Below, one piece after another: positions 1 through 5,092 of a stretch of DNA of 6,378 bases; positions within the stretch are counted from its first letter, which is position 1; each line of letters starts with the position of its first letter. The stretch spans positions 1-6,378 of the forward strand of contig JABMDG010000188.1 in NCBI GenBank assembly GCA_015904045.1, given 5' to 3'. The position numbers were made by a program, and so were the translations under genes. The notes under the pieces were generated by a model. It saw only the letters and a program-made list of their open reading frames with translations, had not been told where the DNA came from and searched no databases. The stretch is from Nitrospira sp. Lineage in GTDB: Bacteria > Nitrospirota > Nitrospiria > Nitrospirales > Nitrospiraceae.

Positions 1-201
1 CAGGTCGATCTGAATATCGATCTCATCCTTGACGCGCTCTTCTTCTAAGTCCTCCCCGGCTTCCACACCAGTCGGCACAGGACCGGCCTCCTGTTGTTGG
101 GCTCGAGCAAGATCTTCGGATAAGGAGTCCGCCAGCTCATCCCCCGACGACTGAGCCGTCGGAAGCGTATCGCCGGATTGGTCAGTGCGATCTGATTTCA
201 T
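1..201 (-). CDS. Acidic protein of unknown function, N-terminal part (C-terminus outside window)
   Basis: An open frame of 67 codons starts at an ATG at 201-199 on the minus strand and runs without a stop to the left edge, so only the N-terminus is visible. A Shine-Dalgarno-like TAGGA (plus 208-212) lies 6 nt before the start, which supports this choice. The product begins MKSDRTDQSG and has no signal peptide or membrane segment in the visible part. It is hydrophilic and strongly acidic (about 19 D/E against 5 K/R), rich in Q, S and G, and probably disordered here; it reaches a DEIDIQIDL stretch at the window edge. It lies 35 bp downstream of the small basic gene on the same strand, so the two may be co-transcribed. 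I do not recognise the family, and a folded domain may follow outside the window. Confidence 0.7.
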   Translation of the reverse strand, partial: MKSDRTDQSGDTLPTAQSSGDELADSLSEDLARAQQQEAGPVPTGVEAGEDLEEERVKDEIDIQIDL

Positions 202-236
202 ACAATGTCCTACCGTACACGGAACCGGTTGACGAT

Positions 237-458
237 CTAGGTTGACGCAGGTGCTGCGGCAGCCTTGCTGCCCGCCGCATGTTTCTTGCGCAGCGCAAGG
301 GCCCGCCGTCTGCGTTGCTCCCGCTTCAGCCGCTTTCGAAGCGCTCGGAATGCCGCCGTCCCTTCGGAGGTCTTCCCCGCAGTCCGCCGTTCCGCGACTT
401 TTTTCTTCAATCGAGTTTCTTCAGCCTCCGCTGAGCTTTTCGTGGTTTTCTTCGCCAT
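237..458 (-). CDS. Small, highly basic Lys/Arg/Ala-rich protein, function unknown
   Basis: This is a 73-residue protein starting MAKKTTKSS. About 24 of its 73 residues are K or R against 6 E, so its net charge is near +18. The central part (about residues 37-60) is an Arg/Lys-dense stretch that should be helical, and the tail is Ala-rich (AAAAPAST). There is no signal peptide, membrane segment or cysteine. The start is well supported: AAAGGAG (plus 467-473) sits 8 nt before the ATG, and a good sigma70-type promoter lies upstream. The composition suggests binding to nucleic acid or to the ribosome, like histone H1-like or S21-like tails, but I see no diagnostic motif and this is inference. A 91-codon frame on the opposite strand (242-517) covers the same DNA but lacks such start signals. 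The low-complexity composition is the main reason for caution. Confidence 0.75.
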   Translation of the reverse strand: MAKKTTKSSAEAEETRLKKKVAERRTAGKTSEGTAAFRALRKRLKREQRRRRALALRKKHAAGSKAAAAPAST

Positions 459-466
459 GCTCTCGG

Positions 467-473
467 CTCCTTT
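467..473 (-). promoter_or_regulatory. Strong ribosome binding site of the small basic gene
   Basis: On the minus strand AAAGGAG lies 8 nt before the ATG at 458-456. It decides the coding strand here, because the overlapping plus-strand frame has no comparable site. Confidence 0.7.
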
Positions 474-500
474 GCGTGGTGATCAATGACGACAATGAAC

Positions 501-534
501 AGACTGGCCCGTCTTGAATTGGACGAGTCAGTCT
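501..534. repeat. Imperfect inverted repeat overlapping a promoter
   Basis: Arms at 501-513 (AGACTGGCCCGTC) and 522-534 (GACGAGTCAGTCT) pair over 13 positions, with one G-T wobble (507/528) and one mismatch (509/526), around an 8-nt loop. The right arm includes most of the -10 box of the minus-strand promoter at 530-558, and the predicted start site (about 523) also falls within this arm. It could therefore be an operator. Alternatively, it may be a weak terminator for read-through from rlpA, since it lies about 50 nt past that stop. The tract following it on the minus strand (GTTCATTGTCGTC) is not a clean U run, so a classical intrinsic terminator is not well supported. Confidence 0.5.
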
Positions 535-558
535 AGAGGAGAGGGTGTGGACTGTCAA
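530..558 (-). promoter_or_regulatory. Sigma70-like promoter of the small basic gene
   Basis: On the minus strand a perfect TTGACA (plus 553-558) is followed by a 17-bp spacer and TAGACT (plus 530-535; 4 of 6 matches to TATAAT). Transcription should start near 523, giving a leader of about 65 nt before the ATG at 458. The promoter lies between the rlpA stop and the basic gene, so that gene need not depend on rlpA transcription. Confidence 0.6.
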
Positions 559-582
559 CCGAGGAGAGCGCAGGGCATACAG

Positions 583-1257
583 CTATGCCAATACCAACGC
601 CACATGTTCCCGATGAGCCGGATCGGCGACCAGAATAGCCGGCACCAATTCCCACCAACGCTGAACTAAGACGTCGTTGCGCAGTAGTCGGTGGATGAAT
701 ACCTTCGTAAAGTTTGACGGGCCGAACCTGTGCATCGGGGGGGCAAGCAACGATCGTTCATCCAACCGATGGACCACAAGGGAGGGGGGAGCATATAAGG
801 CCACCTCCTCCGATTCGACGACGAATTCAGGCCGGTGGTCGCCGACTACCTCCAGCTGGATGACTGAAAGCCCCCCCTCCACCATCCCGAGCTGAGCCGC
901 CGCGGCATGGGACAGGTCGAGAATCCTTCCATTCACATAGGGCCCCCGGTCGTTAATCCGTACCCGGACATGCTTTCCGTTTAACAGATTGACCACCCGA
1001 ACCATGCTCCCAAGCGGCAGGGTCCTATGGGCCGCCGTCATGGCTTCCATATCGAATACTTCCCCATTGGCCGCAAGTCGTCCGTGGAATGGTACCCCAT
1101 ACCAGGATGCCATCCCCCGTTCCTTAATCCCCACATCAAGATCACTCTCACCCTTGGGAATCCAGGAGCAAGCCCCCAGGGAAAGGCAGAAGACGACTAG
1201 ACCAAGTCGAAAGGCCGGATTCGATGACAGCTGATTGAAATTCCAATATTTGTGCAT
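583..1257 (-). CDS. rlpA: RlpA-family lipoprotein, septal-ring lytic transglycosylase type
   Basis: RlpA proteins are outer-membrane lipoproteins; in Pseudomonas aeruginosa RlpA cleaves peptidoglycan strands lacking stem peptides at the septum. The 224-residue product has a hydrophobic signal sequence (about residues 17-29) ending in lipobox LGAC. The lipidated residue would be Cys30, and Ser31 at +2 fits outer-membrane sorting. The double-psi beta-barrel domain spans about residues 48-138, with the hallmarks ASWYG (50-54), FHGR (57-60), ANGEVFD (63-69), TAAHRTLPLG (74-83) and RINDRGPY (100-107). The essential Glu, Asp and His of the Pseudomonas enzyme correspond to Glu66, Asp69 and His77, with the same spacing. 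The tail (about 139-224) carries no recognisable SPOR domain, unlike many RlpA proteins. GGGAGG (plus 1268-1273) precedes the ATG by 10 nt, and an AGAGG lies closer. Two 7-base homopolymer runs lie inside the gene (737-743 and 871-877). The family call is firm; enzymatic activity is inferred. Confidence 0.93.
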   Translation of the reverse strand: MHKYWNFNQLSSNPAFRLGLVVFCLSLGACSWIPKGESDLDVGIKERGMASWYGVPFHGRLAANGEVFDMEAMTAAHRTLPLGSMVRVVNLLNGKHVRVRINDRGPYVNGRILDLSHAAAAQLGMVEGGLSVIQLEVVGDHRPEFVVESEEVALYAPPSLVVHRLDERSLLAPPMHRFGPSNFTKVFIHRLLRNDVLVQRWWELVPAILVADPAHREHVALVLA

Positions 1258-1452
1258 ATACCTCTCGCCTCCCTCTGGGACGTTGGATCATCCAGAAGTA
1301 CCTAGGCCCAGGGTAAGCAAGGAACGGAAGTTCAACAATACCGACTGCGTACCCTATTCCCCTACCTTGGTGTGAAGGCGTGGAGCCTGGTCAGGAATGA
1401 GAGGCAGTACAAAAACGCACGAAGAAGCGACGGCAGAGTCAAACGGTGACAC

Positions 1453-1482
1453 TATATATATGGAGGAGGGGCCCCGCGTCAA
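1453..1482 (-). promoter_or_regulatory. rlpA: Candidate sigma70-like promoter of rlpA
   Basis: On the minus strand TTGACG (plus 1477-1482; 5 of 6 matches to TTGACA) is followed by an alternating TA run at 1453-1460. This run offers a TATATA box with a spacer of 18 bp (1453-1458) or 16 bp (1455-1460), or TATAGT (1451-1456) with a long 20-bp spacer. The spacer contains the palindrome GGGGCCCC (1468-1475). The start would be near 1446, leaving a leader of about 190 nt. Which -10 box is used cannot be decided by eye. Confidence 0.45.
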
Positions 1483-1553
1483 CTACCCCTGGCCATCCAT
1501 TGAATGATTGGGTAATAGATACGTGACATGGCCTGATACAAATCCTTGAAAAT

Positions 1554-1613
1554 TCAGTCCTCTACAGCAACCCCTACAAACCGCTGTTGTATTGACTGCC
1601 TCAAACGGACTGA
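1554..1613. repeat. 7-bp inverted repeat around the operon promoter
   Basis: TCAGTCC (1554-1560) and GGACTGA (1607-1613) are perfect inverted copies 46 bp apart. The right copy lies in the spacer of the promoter at 1592-1620. Inside it a second pair, ACAGC (1564-1568) and GCTGT (1583-1587), could form a small nested stem. It may be an operator or chance. Confidence 0.3.
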
Positions 1614-1620
1614 GTAAGAT
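1592..1620 (+). promoter_or_regulatory. Candidate sigma70-like promoter of the ABC transporter operon
   Basis: TTGACT (1592-1597; 5 of 6) is followed by a 17-bp spacer and TAAGAT (1615-1620; 4 of 6). The start would be near 1627, about 80 nt before the ATG at 1710. Its position just before the first gene fits a promoter for the whole four-gene operon. Confidence 0.5.
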
Positions 1621-1709
1621 CCCCCGGTACAGGCGATGGTCGCCAGGGTTTGAGCGAGACCGCGATTGCGATCGCCTCCTCCATCCTTGTTCGCCCTGAC
1701 ATCACACCC

Positions 1710-2666
1710 ATGATTGACGTCCAGCACATTACCAAACGGTACGGACATCATACGGCTATCGACCGAGTCACCTTCTCGGTTGCCAAGGGAGAGGTGTTGG
1801 CATTTCTCGGTCCCAACGGTGCGGGCAAGACGACTACCATGCGAATTTTGACCTGTTTTATGCCGGCGACGGAAGGAACTGCTCGGGTCGCCGGATTCGA
1901 CTGTGCCGCTCAACCGATGGAAGTCAAACGACGAATCGGCTATCTGCCGGAAACACCCCCGGTCTATCAAGAATTGACCGTCACGGAATATCTGACCTTT
2001 GTCGGCCGGCTCCGCGGGATGACCGGGCCCAATTTGACCTCGGCCATGGACCAGTCTATAGGGCGGCTTGAGCTGGGGTCGGTCCGCCACCGCTTGATCG
2101 GGAACCTCTCTCGCGGCTACCGTCAGCGTGTCGGGCTCGCCCAGGCCCTTCTGCACGATCCTCCCGTGCTGATCTTGGACGAACCGACGGTCGGGCTGGA
2201 CCCAAAACAAATCATAGAGATCCGTGAATTAATCAAAAGCTTGGCCGGCTCACATTCTGTCATCCTGAGCACCCACATCCTGCCAGAAGCCACCGCCGTC
2301 TGCCAGCGGGTGGTCATCATCAGCGGAGGCCGGATCGTGGCGGAAGATACCCCTGAGCAGTTATCGGCGAGGCTGCGGCAATCGGAGAAGATCTCCGTTA
2401 CCCTGAAGTCTCCCCCCCCGGATTGTGAGACCAAGCTCCGGGCTATTCCCGGTATTCTCAACGTGTTTCAGGGGCCCGGCAACGGGACATTCCTCATCGA
2501 ATGCGCCTTGGGCCGTGACCTACGAGACGATATCGCCCGATATATCGTGGCCAATCAGTGGGGGTTGCTGGAACTACGGACCATTTCCATGACACTGGAA
2601 GACGTGTTCCTCCGCCTCACCCGCCACGAAGAAGGTCTCCCCCAGCCAGTGGAAGCCGCCTCATGA
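1710..2666 (+). CDS. ABC transporter ATP-binding protein, GldA-like
   Basis: This is the cytoplasmic ATPase of an ABC-2 type transporter, energising the permease encoded next to it. The 318-residue product shows the full nucleotide-binding domain: Walker A GPNGAGKTT (residues 34-42), signature NLSRGYRQR (132-140), Walker B LILDEPTVGLDP (154-165) and the switch histidine in STH (187-189). The Q-loop position reads GYLPETPP (78-85), with Glu where many ABC ATPases have Gln; this is common in GldA, CcmA and NosF relatives as I recall them. A C-terminal extension of about 90 residues follows, as in that subfamily. I chose ATG 1710 because family members start MI(D/E)V..(L/I)TK.YG right at the first strand. 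The frame is also open from a TTG at 1650 (20 extra residues), and neither start has a good Shine-Dalgarno. An 8-C run at 2412-2419 encodes Pro residues. The stop overlaps the next start as ATGA. Confidence 0.92.
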   Translation: MIDVQHITKRYGHHTAIDRVTFSVAKGEVLAFLGPNGAGKTTTMRILTCFMPATEGTARVAGFDCAAQPMEVKRRIGYLPETPPVYQELTVTEYLTFVGRLRGMTGPNLTSAMDQSIGRLELGSVRHRLIGNLSRGYRQRVGLAQALLHDPPVLILDEPTVGLDPKQIIEIRELIKSLAGSHSVILSTHILPEATAVCQRVVIISGGRIVAEDTPEQLSARLRQSEKISVTLKSPPPDCETKLRAIPGILNVFQGPGNGTFLIECALGRDLRDDIARYIVANQWGLLELRTISMTLEDVFLRLTRHEEGLPQPVEAAS

Positions 2667-3433
2667 CTCCGGTCCAAGCCGTCATTGCCAAGGAACTGCG
2701 CGGGTATTTCGTATCGCCGATCGTGTACGTCGTCGGAGCGGTCTTTCTGCTCATCTTCGGGTTACTGTCGTACCTCTATATCGTCTTCGCTGGAGCGCAA
2801 GCCATTCAACTCATGCAGATGCAAGGAGGCATGGCCCAGATCAATCTGAACGATCTGGTCTTCCGGAATCTCTTCGCCAGCATGCGCTTCGTGCTGCTGA
2901 TCATCCTGCCGATCCTGACCATGCGGTTATTCGCCGAAGAACGCAAACTCAGAACGTTCGAGTTCTTGATGACGTCCCCCATCGGCATCAACGAAATCGT
3001 CGCGGGGAAATTCGTCAGCGCGTTCCTGATTTACCTCGGTCTCCTGGGCATCACCGGCCTCGTTCCGTCAGTCTTGATGCTCTTCAGTGATTTTGACTGG
3101 GGCCCGGTCCTCACCGGCTATCTGGCCATGGCGCTCCTCGGCGCGCTCTTTCTGGCCGTCGGCCTGTTTGCGTCGGCCTTGACGGAAAACCAAATCGTCG
3201 CCGCGTTTGTGGGATTCGGCATCTTGCTCACGGTATGGCTGGTCGCAGGGCTCGGGGCGCTGTTCGGCGACACCGCAATGGGTCACATGGTGTCTTATAT
3301 CTCATTCATGGAGCATTACGACCGTCTGGTGAACGGGCTCATCGACACGAGCGATCTCGTGTATTTTGCGAGCGGCCTGGCACTCATGCTGTTTCTCACC
3401 CACCAGGTCGTCGACTCGGCGCGCTGGAAATGA
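2663..3433 (+). CDS. ABC-2 type transporter permease, GldF-like
   Basis: The 256-residue polytopic inner-membrane protein forms the channel part of the transporter. About six hydrophobic segments can be seen, near residues 18-42, 76-92, 114-140, 148-171, 176-200 and 232-250. Family marks are LPILTMRLFAEERK (82-95), then FLMTSPIGINEIVAGKF (101-117), and a late SFMEHYDRLVNGLIDTSDLVYF segment (214-235), which matches the SP..HF..F..G.(I/L)D..D..YF pattern of GldF-type permeases. The start ATG 2663 overlaps the ATPase stop (ATGA), and its protein begins MTPVQAVIAKEL, as usual for the family. Upstream in-frame starts (for example GTG/ATG back to 2558) would add a Pro/Arg-rich stretch that is only the shifted reading of the ATPase gene. 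The stop overlaps the next gene in the same ATGA manner, which implies translational coupling and equal supply. Confidence 0.92.
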   Translation: MTPVQAVIAKELRGYFVSPIVYVVGAVFLLIFGLLSYLYIVFAGAQAIQLMQMQGGMAQINLNDLVFRNLFASMRFVLLIILPILTMRLFAEERKLRTFEFLMTSPIGINEIVAGKFVSAFLIYLGLLGITGLVPSVLMLFSDFDWGPVLTGYLAMALLGALFLAVGLFASALTENQIVAAFVGFGILLTVWLVAGLGALFGDTAMGHMVSYISFMEHYDRLVNGLIDTSDLVYFASGLALMLFLTHQVVDSARWK

Positions 3434-4953
3434 ACGTCAAATCGCTCCCATTCGGCATCATCGGCATCGTCCTCGGTCTCGGAGGCGCGATCGGTTACAG
3501 CCTCCGGCCGGATCTCCTCTGGGCCGTGACATTGGTGGAGCTGTCGGCGCTGAGCTGTCTGATCGGTTTTTTCATCCTGCATTTCGAGGCTGTCAAAGCG
3601 TTCTCCGGCCGGCGGACGACAAAGCTGGGCGTCAATAGCCTCCTCATGGTCCTGCTGTTTTCTTCCATCCTTGGCATCGTGAACTTTCTGGCGGCCCGCC
3701 ATTCCGTGCGCTGGGATTGGTCTGAAAATCAGAATTACACGCTGGCCCCGCAAACCCACCGTGTCCTGCGTTCGCTTCTGCGCGACGTCAAAATCACGGT
3801 GTTCACACGGGAGAAGGACCCAGGGTATCAGGCGTACAAGCAACGGCTGGAAAGTTACCGCCAAGCCTCCACCAAACTGGCGGTGGAGTTCATCGATCCC
3901 GAAAAACAGCCCAAGATCGCGCAAACCTACGGTATCTTCCGGAGCGACACGGCGGTGTTCGAGAGTAACGGGCAAACGATCAGGGTTACCTCACCATCGG
4001 AAGTCGAGCTGACCGGAGCCCTGCTGCGCATCTCCAAGGACGCCAAGAAACGCATCGTGTTCGCCGAAGGACACAGCGAACGGAGCTTGGAGGACAAGGA
4101 ACGGAACGGCCTCTCGATCGCCAAAGAGGCGTTGCTCCGGCAAGGCTATGAAGTCGCCACCGTCTCCCTTCTCCAGGAGGCTGCCGTTCCCAGCGACACG
4201 ACCGTCCTGGTCCTCGCCGGCCCGCGCCGGCCCGTGACCAAAGACGAACAGGACCGCATCCAAGCGTATGTCGAGAAAGGCGGCCATTTGCTGGTCCTCG
4301 TGGATCCGGACACCCAGACCGGACTCGAATCCCTGCTCGCCCACTGGGGGCTCGGTCTAGGACCCGGCGTGCTGGTCGACCTGCAAGATCGGCTGGCGGC
4401 AGGAGATCTCACCGCGCTGCTGGTTCGCACGTTTACCGAACATGAGATCACGCAGGACCTGACTTCCGCGGTGCTCTTCCCGCTCTCACGTCACATCACG
4501 TTCGACGAACAAGTCGGCAAAGACTGGGACTATGTCCCGCTGGCCCGCACATCGGCCAACAGCTGGGCCGAAACGAATCTGCAGGGCCGCGTGGTGAGCC
4601 TGAGCGAACAGGAAGATGTAAAGGGCCCCCTGCCCCTGGCTGCCGCCTTGGCGCCGAAGAAGGCGCCGGAGGAAGAGGCGGCCCGACCGGCCGTCGTCGT
4701 TATCGGCAACTCCACCTTTGCCACCAACGCCTATTTCAATTTCCCCGGCAATAGCGACTTTTTTCTTCACACCACCGGATGGCTCGCCGATGAGCGTAAC
4801 CTGATTGCCATCGCACCGAAAGAACCGGCCCTGCGGCCATTCACCCCGAATCCGATGCAGGAACGGGCGCTGCTCTACGTGCAAGTGATTGCGCTTCCGC
4901 TCATGACGCTCGTGACCGGCGTCATGGTGTGGAGAAAACGGCGGCGGTTGTAA
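3430..4953 (+). CDS. GldG-like ABC transporter auxiliary protein (ABC_transp_aux family)
   Basis: This 507-residue protein has membrane segments near residues 8-23, 30-51 and 68-88, a large soluble domain, and a C-terminal membrane helix (about 481-501) ending in WRKRRRL. The soluble part starts with the family signature WSENQNYTLAPQT (97-109) and continues with VEFIDPEKQP (152-161), a GHSER motif (214-218), AKEALLRQGYEV (231-242) and VLAGPRRPVT (261-270). These are typical of the GldG/ABC_transp_aux proteins found beside GldA and GldF. By topology, the domain between helices 3 and 4 should be periplasmic. The role is presumably to couple the transporter to a periplasmic partner; no enzyme site is known to me. 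A charged, low-complexity linker (APKKAPEEEAARP, 408-420) interrupts the distal part. The ATG at 3430 overlaps the permease stop; earlier in-frame starts belong to the shifted permease sequence. No gliding genes are visible nearby. Confidence 0.9.
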   Translation: MNVKSLPFGIIGIVLGLGGAIGYSLRPDLLWAVTLVELSALSCLIGFFILHFEAVKAFSGRRTTKLGVNSLLMVLLFSSILGIVNFLAARHSVRWDWSENQNYTLAPQTHRVLRSLLRDVKITVFTREKDPGYQAYKQRLESYRQASTKLAVEFIDPEKQPKIAQTYGIFRSDTAVFESNGQTIRVTSPSEVELTGALLRISKDAKKRIVFAEGHSERSLEDKERNGLSIAKEALLRQGYEVATVSLLQEAAVPSDTTVLVLAGPRRPVTKDEQDRIQAYVEKGGHLLVLVDPDTQTGLESLLAHWGLGLGPGVLVDLQDRLAAGDLTALLVRTFTEHEITQDLTSAVLFPLSRHITFDEQVGKDWDYVPLARTSANSWAETNLQGRVVSLSEQEDVKGPLPLAAALAPKKAPEEEAARPAVVVIGNSTFATNAYFNFPGNSDFFLHTTGWLADERNLIAIAPKEPALRPFTPNPMQERALLYVQVIALPLMTLVTGVMVWRKRRRL

Positions 4954-4978
4954 GGGGCATAAGAATGCGCGGCATGTT

Positions 4979-5013
4979 CGTCATTCGTCATCCGTCATCC
5001 GTCAAACGTAATG
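4979..5013. repeat. Heptamer tandem repeat array A (CGTCATC type)
   Basis: Five consecutive 7-bp units read CGTCATT, CGTCATC, CGTCATC, CGTCAAA and a degenerate CGTAATG. The array starts 26 bp after the GldG-like stop and lies in a non-coding gap. It resembles the short tandemly repeated heptamers described between genes in cyanobacteria and, as I recall, is frequent in Nitrospira-like genomes. No function is evident. Confidence 0.8.
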
Positions 5014-5049
5014 AACACGGAGCCGATCCCCTTCGATTCCCTTGTCACC

Positions 5050-5084
5050 TTTCACGTTTCACGCTTCACGTTTCACGCTTCACG
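5050..5084. repeat. Heptamer tandem repeat array B (TTTCACG/CTTCACG type)
   Basis: Five exact-length units read TTTCACG, TTTCACG, CTTCACG, TTTCACG and CTTCACG, varying only at the first base; a degenerate copy flanks each side. The array has the same 7-bp period as array A but a different unit, 36 bp away. It ends 8 bp before the ATG of the DUF4340 gene, where a ribosome binding site would be expected. Confidence 0.85.
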
Positions 5085-5092
5085 CTCTGACT

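Larger units (their letters stand above)
1258..1709. other. Divergent intergenic region between rlpA and the transporter operon
   Basis: About 450 bp separate two genes that point away from each other. I find one candidate promoter on each strand (listed separately), an 8-bp palindrome GGGGCCCC (1468-1475), a short palindrome TGGATCATCCA (1284-1294), and a GGCCAT/ATGGCC pair (1491-1496, 1528-1533). The rlpA leader would be about 190 nt. I see no tRNA, no convincing riboswitch and no small gene with start signals; the long minus-strand frame 1554-2210 is a shadow of the ATPase gene. Confidence 0.6.

Noticed and set aside
242..517. Plus-strand open frame of 91 codons opposite the basic gene
   Set aside because: It has no Shine-Dalgarno, its composition is that of the complement of a Lys/Arg/Ala-rich gene, and the minus-strand gene has clear start signals.
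1284..1294. Palindrome TGGATCATCCA in the rlpA leader
   Set aside because: The arms are only 5 bp and do not extend; this is expected by chance in a region of this size.
1668..1675. GCGATCGC octamer, the HIP1 motif of cyanobacteria
   Set aside because: It is a single copy in the window, so there is no sign of the high frequency that defines HIP1.
1554..2210. Minus-strand open frame of 218 codons over the ATPase gene
   Set aside because: It overlaps the conserved Walker A and B coding region of the plus-strand ATPase, has no family features and no start signals; it is a shadow.
3316..3975. Minus-strand open frame of 219 codons over the permease and GldG-like genes
   Set aside because: It is antisense to two overlapping, family-recognisable genes and reads as His/Arg/Gln-rich noise.
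4646..4672. GC-rich hairpin formed by two GGCGCC sites
   Set aside because: It lies within the coding region for an Ala/Pro/Lys/Glu linker and is explained by codon use; no U tract follows.
4979..5084. CRISPR array
   Set aside because: The units are 7 bp, directly abutting and without spacers; there are no cas genes in the window.
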